DNA from: Lysobacteraceae bacterium
GTDB taxonomy: Bacteria > Pseudomonadota > Gammaproteobacteria > Xanthomonadales > Xanthomonadaceae
DNA length: 64,000 nucleotides
NCBI GenBank assembly: GCA_016789405.1
Contig: JAEUPQ010000002.1
Location: 1 to 64,000 of the forward strand
Direction: 5' to 3'
Part shown: positions 20,532 to 28,334 of the stretch, piece by piece
How positions within the stretch are numbered: the first letter of the stretch is position 1
How the letters are laid out: each line of letters opens with the position of its first letter
Notes under the pieces: generated by a model
The model's database searches: none
The model's input: only the letters and a program-made list of their open reading frames with translations
Told to the model about the DNA's origin: nothing
Translations under genes and position numbers: made by a program

Positions 20532-20560
20532 CATTGGGCGTCCGGGCGCCTGTATAGCGT

Positions 20561-20580
20561 GCGTCGGGATCTCCCGACGC
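20561..20580 (+). terminator. Short perfect hairpin between accessory metal genes
   Basis: gcgtcggga / tcccgacgc with a 2-base loop lies 30 bp after the membrane-anchor gene. There is no T tract; it may be a pause or RNA stability element rather than a terminator. Confidence 0.4.
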
Positions 20581-20656
20581 CTACCCATCCCGCAATCCTG
20601 GTTGTTGCGGTACGCGATTCCCCGCCGGTTGTCCGGCGATATCCAAGGAGTTCACC

Positions 20657-20908
20657 ATGAAAGTGCGTTCGATCCTGTTGTTGGCCCTGACGGCTGCCTC
20701 CCTGTCCTCGCTCACCGTCATGGCCCATCCCGAGGGGCATGACGACGAGAAGGCCATCCCGAAAACGTGTGCCGAACTGGCGAATAAGCACCGCTTTACC
20801 GATGACGTGAGCTACCCGGAGGTCAAGGCGCTGAAGGCGCGTTGCGACGCCGAGCAGAAGGCCGCGCCGAAGAAGCCGGAACCCAAGCCGGCCGCCAAGA
20901 AGAACTGA
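20657..20908 (+). CDS. Small secreted protein with His/Asp motif
   Basis: 83 residues: a signal peptide (about 1-23, cleavage near VMA), then HPEGHDDE at the mature N-terminus, two cysteines (CAEL and RCDAE) and a Lys/Pro/Ala-rich tail. The His/Asp cluster suggests weak metal binding in the periplasm. This is an inference from composition and from its place among metal-efflux genes. The ribosome site AAGGAG is good. Confidence 0.7.
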   Translation: MKVRSILLLALTAASLSSLTVMAHPEGHDDEKAIPKTCAELANKHRFTDDVSYPEVKALKARCDAEQKAAPKKPEPKPAAKKN

Positions 20909-20950
20909 TCGCAGGTCGGTCAGTCCGGTCGAGAGGAAGGAGAGCACGCG

Positions 20951-22279
20951 ATGATCGAAGTCCTGCGTGAACGCAATTTTCGACGCCTGTTCGGCGCGCA
21001 GATCGTGGCGTTGGTCGGCACCGGTCTGACGACGGTCGCGCTGGCTCTCCTCGCTTACGACCTGGCCGGAAGTCAGGCGGGCGCCGTGCTGGGCACGGCG
21101 CTCGCCATCAAGATGGTGGTGTATGTGTTGCTCGCACCGGTGTCGGCGGCGCTCGTACCCGCCGAACGACGCAAGACGGTCCTGATCGCCTTGGATCTTG
21201 TTCGCTTCGGTGTCGCGCTGGCGTTGCCGTTCGTCGACGCCGTCTGGCAGGTCTACCTGCTGATCGCCGTACTCCAATCGGCTTCCGCATGCTTCACGCC
21301 GCTGTTCCAATCAGTGATCCCGCAGATCCTCACTGAGGAACGCGATTACACCCGTGCGTTGTCGCTGTCGCGGCTCGCCTATGATCTGGAAAGCCTGCTC
21401 AGTCCTGCCATCGCTGCTGCTTTGCTGACCGCCATCACCTACCACGGGCTGTTCGTCGGCACCTCCGTGGGTTTCCTGTTTTCTGCCCTCCTCGTGCTGA
21501 CAGCCACATTCCCTGTCGCAGTCACGACAACCGCAGGTGGTGGCCCGTATGCACGCGCTGTCCGTGGTATGCGGATCTACCTGCGCACACCGCGGCTGCG
21601 CGGGCTGCTCATGCTCAACCTCTGCGCCGCCGCCGGAGGCGCGATGGTCTTCGTCAATACAGTGGTCATCGTCCGCACGCTGCTGGCAGGTGGCGAGCGC
21701 GAAGTAGCTTGGCTGCTGGCAGCGTTCGGCATAGGCTCGATGTCGGTCGCGCTGCTGCTGCCCAGATGGCTGGAGCGCATTCCGGATCGGCGCGTGATGC
21801 TGACGGCGGCGCTGTCGATGACGGCAGGGCTGGTGGCGGGCACCGTTTACTGGTGGATGACCGATGGGCGTCCCGCATGGATTCCGGTAGCTGCGCTCTG
21901 GTTTGTGCTGGGGATGTCCTACGCGGGGCTGATCACACCCGGCGGCCGCCTGTTGCGGCGTTCCGGGAGCGAAGCTGATCTCCCGTTCCTGTTTGCCGCG
22001 CAGTTCTCGCTTTCGCACGTGTGCTGGCTGATCGCCTACCCACTGGCCGGCTACGTCGGCGCAACGTTCGGCATCGGCACTGCGCTGGCCGCGCTGATGG
22101 CCTTGTCGGTCATCAGCGTGATCTGTGCAGCGCTGTTCTGGAAATCCGGCGATCCAGATGTGCTGGAGCATCGGCACGATGACCTTCCACCGGACCATCC
22201 GCATCTGAAGGGTTCTCACGGAGCCCAGCATCGGCACCGGTTCATGATCGATGAACTGCACGAGCGCTGGCCCGACTGA
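20951..22279 (+). CDS. MFS transporter with histidine-rich C-terminal tail
   Basis: 442 residues with about 11-12 hydrophobic helices and the MFS N-terminus LRERNFRRLFGAQIVALVGTG. The C-terminal ~40 residues are cytoplasmic-like and His-rich (HRHDDLPPDHPH, HGAQHRHRF). Such tails are seen on nickel/cobalt exporters of the NreB type. Metal export is therefore likely; which metal cannot be decided. It sits at the end of the metal block, 43 bp after the small secreted protein gene. Confidence 0.82.
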   Translation: MIEVLRERNFRRLFGAQIVALVGTGLTTVALALLAYDLAGSQAGAVLGTALAIKMVVYVLLAPVSAALVPAERRKTVLIALDLVRFGVALALPFVDAVWQVYLLIAVLQSASACFTPLFQSVIPQILTEERDYTRALSLSRLAYDLESLLSPAIAAALLTAITYHGLFVGTSVGFLFSALLVLTATFPVAVTTTAGGGPYARAVRGMRIYLRTPRLRGLLMLNLCAAAGGAMVFVNTVVIVRTLLAGGEREVAWLLAAFGIGSMSVALLLPRWLERIPDRRVMLTAALSMTAGLVAGTVYWWMTDGRPAWIPVAALWFVLGMSYAGLITPGGRLLRRSGSEADLPFLFAAQFSLSHVCWLIAYPLAGYVGATFGIGTALAALMALSVISVICAALFWKSGDPDVLEHRHDDLPPDHPHLKGSHGAQHRHRFMIDELHERWPD

Positions 22280-22306
22280 GGCCTGGACGCCGGAATTACT
22301 TTCACG

Positions 22307-22464
22307 ATGCTCTACTTGGGTTTGTTCCTCACCGCATTGTTGGCGGCCACCTTGCTGCCGGCACAATCCGAAGCCGCCGTGGCTGGCATGCTGATTTCAG
22401 GTCATCTTCCCTAGTTGGTGATCATCGTCGCAAGCGCAGGCAATATCCTGGGCTCCGTGATCAA
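22307..22464 (+). pseudogene. Truncated YqaA/DedA-like membrane protein gene
   Basis: The frame starts MLYLGLFLTALLAATLLPAQSEA, the typical N-terminus of YqaA-type VTT-domain proteins. It meets a TAG after 35 codons (SGHLP-stop), continues recognisably as LVIIVASAGNILGSVI, and then runs into IS-derived sequence. So it has both a nonsense codon and loss of the rest of the gene. It is non-functional. Confidence 0.8.
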
Positions 22465-22742
22465 GGGGCAGCGTTGGCGATTCCTACGACAACGTCCTGG
22501 CGGAGACGAACAACGGCCTGTACAAGGCCGATTTCGTGCATCGCCGGAGATGGCCGACCCGGGAGCATCTGGAGGTAGCGACATTGAAGTGGGTGGACTG
22601 GTTCAACCATCGCCGGCTGCCGTCGTCGATCGGGAACATTCCACCTGCGGAAGCGGAAGCGGCTTACCATGTGAAAGTCGCCCGGCAGCAACAGGCGGCG
22701 TGACTCAAACCAAAAAGCCTCCGCGATTCCCGGGGCGGTTCA
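22465..22742 (+). mobile_element. IS3-family remnant: transposase C-terminus and right end
   Basis: A frame from about 22467 to the TGA at 22701 encodes GDSYDNVLAETNNGLYKAD followed by WVDWFNHRRLPSSIGNIPPAEAE. This is the C-terminal end of IS3-family OrfB, including the last catalytic Glu in LAET. No upstream part of the transposase remains. The sequence ending ccggggcggttca at about 22742 looks like the terminal inverted repeat of this IS group. The junction lies within the YqaA pseudogene, so the IS probably interrupted that gene and was later mostly deleted. Confidence 0.85.
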
Positions 22743-22832
22743 CTGCAGCCATGAACAATCAGCCACCTCCCATCCAAATGCACCGGCTGCCCCCCTGATA
22801 GCTGGCTGCAGTAGCGCATGAAAGGAACGCCC

Positions 22833-23342
22833 ATGGCAACCAAGAAGACCGTAGTGCCTGCACACCTTGCGCTGACGATTGGGGCTCTTGCCCGCCTGAC
22901 ATGGACCAATCCCGCCATCATTCGGGAGTACGAGGCGCTCGGTCTCCTTCCCCCGCCGACGCGGCTGCCAAGCCTGAAAAGAGGCGGGGCAGAAGCACAT
23001 CGACTATATGACGAGAATGACGTACGGCGTCTGAGCTTCCTTCGGCGCTGTCGTGACCTTGGCGTGCTCAACCCCCAGTTGCATCTGTTAGTCCAGCTCG
23101 TTGACCGCCCTGCAGAGGCTCAAGCCGATGCGCACAAGTTCGCGGACCAGCTGTTGTCGAACGTCCAAGATCATCTAAACGAAATGCGCGGCCTGGAAAA
23201 GACACTCGTCGCTCTGACCAAGGGCGCGGGCGAAAGCGCCCTCACGCTTGGCGACACACCATCCATTCCTGCTGATGGATTCAAACGCATGCGTCGACTC
23301 GTGCGTAAACCCTTGAAGACACCCAAAACACCTTCTGATTAG
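22833..23342 (+). CDS. MerR-family transcriptional regulator
   Basis: 169 residues from the ATG at 22833, preceded by AAAGGA; an ATG at 22818 adds five residues. The N-terminal winged-helix domain reads LTIGALARLTWTNPAIIREY then RLYDENDVRRLSFLRRC, typical of MerR. The C-terminal part is helical with no clear Cys pair for metal binding, so the effector is unknown. It is isolated: an IS remnant lies upstream and a convergent recombinase operon downstream. It could regulate the metal block or be a passenger. Confidence 0.85.
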   Translation: MATKKTVVPAHLALTIGALARLTWTNPAIIREYEALGLLPPPTRLPSLKRGGAEAHRLYDENDVRRLSFLRRCRDLGVLNPQLHLLVQLVDRPAEAQADAHKFADQLLSNVQDHLNEMRGLEKTLVALTKGAGESALTLGDTPSIPADGFKRMRRLVRKPLKTPKTPSD

Positions 23343-23349
23343 GCATCGG

Positions 23350-23724
23350 TCAAACGTGGGGGGGAGCATTTACCTCCAGTTGCTTCAAGCGAATCATCGT
23401 TGTCGCGTACCGAGACGCGACACTCGCCAAGTCGGCCCTGAGCTGTTTGTTCTCTTCATTCAAGGCGCGAATACGCGCCTTGCACTTCTTGAGCTCACCT
23501 TGCTTCTGATCTCGCTGTACGCGCATCGCCTTTCCCATCTTTTCCCGGATGAGTTCTGCGATCTCGGGATAGCGCGTATGGATAGTTGAGGCGCTGATCT
23601 CAGCCTCAGCAGCAACCGATTGGAAATTCAGCTTGGCCCCCTTCTCTACCCGATGGGCGCGACCCGTTTCGACTCTTCGGACAGCCAGCTTTAGCTGGCG
23701 TACCTTCTCTTCCCGTGCAGTCAT
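23350..23724 (-). CDS. TnpC-like accessory transposition protein
   Basis: 124 residues. The N-terminal half has a helix-turn-helix-like segment (FQSVAAEAEISASTIHTRYP). The C-terminal half is a coiled coil (ARIRALNEENKQLRADLA) running to about residue 118. Size, position after a TnpB-like recombinase and this architecture match TnpC of Tn554, which affects orientation and frequency of transposition. Its ATG overlaps the upstream stop (ATGA). Confidence 0.78.
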   Translation of the reverse strand: MTAREEKVRQLKLAVRRVETGRAHRVEKGAKLNFQSVAAEAEISASTIHTRYPEIAELIREKMGKAMRVQRDQKQGELKKCKARIRALNEENKQLRADLASVASRYATTMIRLKQLEVNAPPHV

Positions 23725-25625
23725 TTCTTTACTCGCATGTTCTTGGCGACTTGCTTCACGCTGGAACCCAGCGGCACCAGGATCTTGTCAAAATGCGCAA
23801 GGCTGCGCTCGACCAGTTGCCGTCCTGCCGGCCCAGTGTCGTCAAGTTCCTCGACTTCCAGCATCTGCTGGGCCAGCAACTCCCAGATACTCTTCTGCTC
23901 AATTGTCACGACAGCGCCGTCGCAGCCCGCGCACTGGGCCGCATCATAGAGACCCTGTCCACCACAGGTCATCACCGGTGACGACACGCACCAGGAATGC
24001 CCTGTCGGCCTGACCACCAACCCGTCGGCCAAATGCCGCGCTACGGCTTTCAGGTCGGACTCGATCATGCCTTTGAACTCGGGTTTACTCCGCTGCAGCG
24101 CGATGTACTCACCCGCACGACCCGCAAGAACAGTCTTGGGGATCAACCAAGTGGCCACCAGTCCCACTTTTTGCGTGAGCATCTCTTCCGCTATCTCGTC
24201 GACCAGCTCCTGTTCGCGTTGCTCGTGGGTCGCGTACAACTGCGTGGTCTCAATACTCCAGTGCTGAAAGTGCTTACGCAGATAGCGCAGATCCCCGGCG
24301 CACTGGTGAATCACCATCGTGGCGAACGTACGCCGCAACATGTGGGGGTGCACATGAAGGTCGATGCCGGCCTTTTGGACCATGCGCCCGACCCAGTACG
24401 TGGCACCACGGCCTGAACCCCTGATTGGAACACCACCGGCCTTGCTCCGGATGGCACTCAGGAACAGGCGCCTCAACGATCTTTGCGCGGCGTCCAGTTC
24501 CCCAATCAATTTCATTCTTCGCGAGCGAGCCAACCTTGGGGTCTCCAGCTCGTGCTCCATGGCGGCGATCTGTCCCAGGAGCCTTTGACGCATCGGTCGG
24601 GAGATGCGTTCCATGATCCGAACCAGTTCTTCAACGAGGGGCGGCGCAATCCAGCGAGTGGCGTCGGAGCCATCCGGCCGCATCTTCAGCGTCCGGCCAT
24701 TGAGCCATCCGAGCATTTCACCTTCATGCTCCAAGTCGACATAACACCGATCTTCAAGCAGCAAGATCTCACTAAACCTCATACCCACCAGAAGACCAAT
24801 CAACGTGAAGCAAGCGGCCCGAGCGTCGTTGACGCGTTCTTCGACCTCCCTCCAGCGGCCATAAAGGTGCGGCATGGACCAGTAAACATCCCGGCCTCCG
24901 TACTTGCTGTGCTTTCCGACAGTGTCTGCGGCCTTGTAGGCCTCAATCTCTTCGTAGTCGGTGAGTGTGTCTTCAATCCCTTGCAAAGCCGCCTCGCATG
25001 CCGCGAAGAGCCGTGCTGCCCCTTCGTCGGTCAGCGCCTTGGTCAATACTTCCTGCTCGCGACGCTTGCGCAGGTTTGCGAGCGCCCCTATCGAGCCCCG
25101 GTCTCCGAAGGGTGGCATGCTCATCGCATCATCAAGTCGGTCACGCAGCTCCCACGCCAGTGACAACGCACTCAGGGCGCCCGCCAATGTACCGGGCTTC
25201 ATATAGTCTTCCGACGACGCCTCCCGATGTTCCGCAGCGAACGTGGAAACATGCAGCGGCCGAATCTGTCGGAACGACTTGACGGCTCTCTTATCCAGCC
25301 AGCGAATGATCTTGACCAACAGTACGGACTTGTTGATGACCGTCGATGCTTTCGGGGGCGCATGCCCAGGGCGCCCATAACGCCAGAACGCCAGCAGCAG
25401 ATCGAGCGTTGCCGACCTCCATCGCTCAGGGAAGAGAGCAAGGTTGATGTAGCTGCACGCATTCGCCGGATTGGATACATAAGGCGACATGTCGATTCGC
25501 TCGTCCCCATACCGGGACAGCACGTGCCGTTGGCCCTTGCCATCCACGATGAACGTAACCGGCATCCCCACCCGCTCGTCCGCGGATGCGCTAAGGATTT
25601 TGGCCAGCGCATCAGCCATTGCCAT
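23721..25625 (-). CDS. Tyrosine recombinase, TnpB-like
   Basis: 634 residues. The catalytic motifs are present: Arg in LVGMRFSEILLL, the HxxR box in HPHMLRRTFAT, HW in HFQHWSIETTQLY, and the nucleophile Tyr in the same segment. A Cys-rich stretch near the C-terminus (CGGQGLYDAAQCAGC) may bind zinc. Two starts six bases apart (25625, 25619) are possible, both overlapping the stop of the middle recombinase. It appears catalytically complete. Confidence 0.9.
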   Translation of the reverse strand: MAMADALAKILSASADERVGMPVTFIVDGKGQRHVLSRYGDERIDMSPYVSNPANACSYINLALFPERWRSATLDLLLAFWRYGRPGHAPPKASTVINKSVLLVKIIRWLDKRAVKSFRQIRPLHVSTFAAEHREASSEDYMKPGTLAGALSALSLAWELRDRLDDAMSMPPFGDRGSIGALANLRKRREQEVLTKALTDEGAARLFAACEAALQGIEDTLTDYEEIEAYKAADTVGKHSKYGGRDVYWSMPHLYGRWREVEERVNDARAACFTLIGLLVGMRFSEILLLEDRCYVDLEHEGEMLGWLNGRTLKMRPDGSDATRWIAPPLVEELVRIMERISRPMRQRLLGQIAAMEHELETPRLARSRRMKLIGELDAAQRSLRRLFLSAIRSKAGGVPIRGSGRGATYWVGRMVQKAGIDLHVHPHMLRRTFATMVIHQCAGDLRYLRKHFQHWSIETTQLYATHEQREQELVDEIAEEMLTQKVGLVATWLIPKTVLAGRAGEYIALQRSKPEFKGMIESDLKAVARHLADGLVVRPTGHSWCVSSPVMTCGGQGLYDAAQCAGCDGAVVTIEQKSIWELLAQQMLEVEELDDTGPAGRQLVERSLAHFDKILVPLGSSVKQVAKNMRVKK

Positions 25626-27168
25626 ATCCTACGAACAGTGCATCGATGGCCTTGACTTCGGCCCAGATCGGATGCGGATGTTCTCTAGCCCGATCCCTGG
25701 CGCGCCGGGCTTTGGCCCCAAAGCGTTTCGTTACGACCGTATCGATAACATGCAAAACAAAGCGCACCTGACCGGCGATCGGCAAGCGCTGGAGCGCCTT
25801 GCGCCGCGCCTGCAGCAGCCAGTAAAAGGAGTACAGACGCCACAGCGCATCTTCTTCCCCGGTGATGCATTGATTGGGGCATTGAAAACAATTCAGCCAA
25901 CGCTGGCAAAAGGTAACGCCATCCTTCGGCGCGAATCGCCCATTGAGTGGATCCGAGCAATCGCCGACAGCCGTAGGTTGATGCGCTCCCGCCACTTCTT
26001 GCTTGAGTTTGGAAGCAAATGCCTTGACCGCTTTCAGGAACGCGACCGAAGCGCCGAACTCCGGCTCCAGGTAACTGATGGAGGTCGTTCGAGGCAAATT
26101 GCCTAAGACCTTGGCTACGACAAAGGGATCACCGCCGGAGAGATCGTAGATCCTTGCAGCAACCGTCGCCCGGATTCTTCGCGTCGAAACTGCGAGCCTA
26201 TCGCCGGTGTCGGATGTAATGTTGTACCGAGCGTTCATCTTCTGGACAACTCTTCGGAAGTCACCCGCGGTAAGGGGAACCGGGCGTCCACCCTTCGACC
26301 CGGGAACGTCAACCGGAGGGCGGATGAATAGATAGTTGCGATACTTCTTGAGAGAAAGCGCGGCTCGATCTTCACTCCAAAGCAACAACTGTCGATAGAC
26401 AGGAACAAGGTGCAGATCCAACGATCGCATCTCCGCGATCACATCAGACCATTTCGCTTGTGCACTCACCATCTTGTTTCCCCGGCGCTTGTTAGCCACG
26501 AGAATCCATTCGTTCTTGCGCAGAGGATGGGGGCGCATCGCGTCACGTGACAACTCAAGGAGCGACGTCAGATTCATGCCCGTTGGAAGCGCCAGCAGGA
26601 TTAACCCAATGACCAGAGAATCCAATGATCCCGCCACTATCGTGGAATGGATACCATCGCGGATATCTCGGAAATCGGCGGCCACTGCTTTGAGTACCTC
26701 ATTGCGCTCCCGCTTAGAGTACGGAAGGGTTGGAATTTGGGCTGCGCTCACTCCCGGAAAGGCAGCCACCACACGGATTTCCGAATAAGGCCGCACATAG
26801 CCAAGACGCCCCATCGCCTGCAGCAACATGACGGCGGAAGTGAACTTGTTGGATGCTGTGGAATAAGAGTTGCGAAGTCTGAGATCCGCAGCGAATGATT
26901 CGAGCAATCGTGTATCGATATCGCTCAGCTTTAGTTCCCGGCCGAAGGCGCCTGCCGCCCCAGTCAGCCACGGAAGTAGCCCCGACTTGACGGCACTAAT
27001 TACAGTATCCCAGGTTGCTGTACTGTGCTCGCCAGACGAAATTTCATGACGAATTGTTTCGCACATCGCATGCACAAAGGTGTCGATCTTGACTCCCAAG
27101 AAAGAGGAAAAGTCAGCCTTCTTAGATCGGAACTGACTGCATGACGGAAGCGTCACCACGACGCTCAT
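25612..27168 (-). CDS. Tyrosine recombinase-like protein, middle member, non-canonical active site
   Basis: 518 residues from the ATG at 27168, which overlaps the upstream stop (ATGA). The fold markers of a phage-type integrase are present: LALPTGMNLTSLLEL for box I, STRRIRATVAARI for box II, and a terminal Tyr in TTSISYLEP. The first catalytic Arg position is Asn (TGMN), and the box II His appears replaced by Arg. A Cys-rich motif (CQRWLNCFQCPNQC) follows. It may be a structural partner or use altered chemistry. I recall this motif in related proteins but could not check. Confidence 0.82.
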   Translation of the reverse strand: MSVVVTLPSCSQFRSKKADFSSFLGVKIDTFVHAMCETIRHEISSGEHSTATWDTVISAVKSGLLPWLTGAAGAFGRELKLSDIDTRLLESFAADLRLRNSYSTASNKFTSAVMLLQAMGRLGYVRPYSEIRVVAAFPGVSAAQIPTLPYSKRERNEVLKAVAADFRDIRDGIHSTIVAGSLDSLVIGLILLALPTGMNLTSLLELSRDAMRPHPLRKNEWILVANKRRGNKMVSAQAKWSDVIAEMRSLDLHLVPVYRQLLLWSEDRAALSLKKYRNYLFIRPPVDVPGSKGGRPVPLTAGDFRRVVQKMNARYNITSDTGDRLAVSTRRIRATVAARIYDLSGGDPFVVAKVLGNLPRTTSISYLEPEFGASVAFLKAVKAFASKLKQEVAGAHQPTAVGDCSDPLNGRFAPKDGVTFCQRWLNCFQCPNQCITGEEDALWRLYSFYWLLQARRKALQRLPIAGQVRFVLHVIDTVVTKRFGAKARRARDRAREHPHPIWAEVKAIDALFVGYGNG

Positions 27169-28292
27169 TGCGCCATCTCGTCGATTGCAGCGAACAGTTC
27201 GGATTGATAAATCGCCATCAGACTTTCGGTGACATCGTCCACGTAATGACAATATCTTGCCGTTGTAAGGATCGAGCTATGACCTAGGCGATTGCGAATG
27301 TAGAGAAGCGCGCTTCCTTGATTACGCGTCTTGCTCAGAGCCGCCAGCGTGTGCGTCGCATAGGTGTGGCGCAGGGCATGCGGGTTCACGTGCACGCCAG
27401 TGACCTTTTTCGTCCTTGTATAGATTTCCCAGACGGATCTGGTTGCGAACTCTTCGCCATCTTCGGTAACGAACAGCGTCGGAATCTTCTGGGCTACAGG
27501 AGAACGCTTGTTCCGTTCCAATGCGGCGTAGGCCCACAGTTTGGCCATCAGATCGCGTGGCACATGTATGGCGCGCCCCACTGAGCCTTTGGTTGACATC
27601 TCCGCAGGGTTTAGACGGACCGCGAAGAAATGGCGCGCATCCGGTCTGGTTAGAGGGTCAAATACGTAGTGCAGCGGAAGCGTGACCAGTTCCTCCACCC
27701 GGATCCCGGTCTGGAGCTGCAGCCTCGCCATCAGGTTGTGGGTCCGATTGGTCAACGCACCAAGGAATGCCGTTACCTCGGAGACGGAGAGAACCTTGAG
27801 CAGTCGCTTAGGGACTTTTACCTTGACGTCGGGCGTCAGTTTCCCACCGGTCCTATTGCCTGGCATTTGCTGGCCATGAACCGATCGCTTGGAAACGCTA
27901 TAGCTGAAAGGTGGCTCGCGCACAAAACCGTGTCTGACGGCGTATTCGTAGAAGCTGCAGACGAGATCTACACGGTCGCGGGTCAGGCTTCGGCTCGTGC
28001 CGTTCTTGAGAGCCCAAGTGCGATACGAAGCAACAATCGAGGGCACGCCAGTGGTTTGTGGCTCGTCCCAGGCGCGGCCTGCGTGCTCCAAGAAGCGGAA
28101 GTAATGAAGAAGCGCGTAGCCGTAGGTTGGCCAGCTTCTCTTGGACTGAACACCACCGGCCTCCAGCAAGCGATCAACGAGGAACGAGAACGCGGGTTCG
28201 ACAAGCTCGCCGCCTGAGCCAATCAATAGTGGAAATCCAGGCAGCGAAATGCGCCCGATCTGGAATTCATCGTTGGCAAGCACCAGTCGCAA
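27165..28292 (-). CDS. Tyrosine recombinase, TnpA-like
   Basis: 375 residues. The active site is intact: Arg in LQTGIRVEELVTL, the HxxR box in NPHALRHTYATH, His in LGHSSILTTARY, and the catalytic Tyr there. The start is inferred to be TTG at 28292, preceded by AAGGGG at nine bases; no in-frame ATG lies nearby. It is the first gene of the recombinase operon and begins only 42 bp from the dnaB stop. The Tn554 counterpart initiates strand exchange at the insertion site. Confidence 0.88.
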   Translation of the reverse strand: MRLVLANDEFQIGRISLPGFPLLIGSGGELVEPAFSFLVDRLLEAGGVQSKRSWPTYGYALLHYFRFLEHAGRAWDEPQTTGVPSIVASYRTWALKNGTSRSLTRDRVDLVCSFYEYAVRHGFVREPPFSYSVSKRSVHGQQMPGNRTGGKLTPDVKVKVPKRLLKVLSVSEVTAFLGALTNRTHNLMARLQLQTGIRVEELVTLPLHYVFDPLTRPDARHFFAVRLNPAEMSTKGSVGRAIHVPRDLMAKLWAYAALERNKRSPVAQKIPTLFVTEDGEEFATRSVWEIYTRTKKVTGVHVNPHALRHTYATHTLAALSKTRNQGSALLYIRNRLGHSSILTTARYCHYVDDVTESLMAIYQSELFAAIDEMAQ

Positions 28293-28334
28293 CTGTTGCC
28301 ACCCCTTGAAATTCTAAGTCATTGATATTATAGT

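Larger units (their letters stand above)
23350..28292 (-). mobile_element. Four-gene recombinase module, Tn554/RIT-like
   Basis: Four minus-strand genes are joined by overlapping stop/start codons: tyrosine recombinases of 375, 518 and 634 residues, then a 124-residue coiled-coil protein. Tn554 has TnpA (361), TnpB (630) and TnpC (125). Here the outer two recombinases and the small protein match that layout, with an extra recombinase in the middle, as in elements with recombinases in trio. The module abuts the 3' end of dnaB and lies beside the metal-resistance genes, which it may mobilise. Element ends are not established. Confidence 0.85.

Noticed and set aside
22415-22798. Open frame across the IS3 remnant
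   Set aside because: Only the frame from 22467 to 22703 matches transposase. This other frame gives no recognisable protein.
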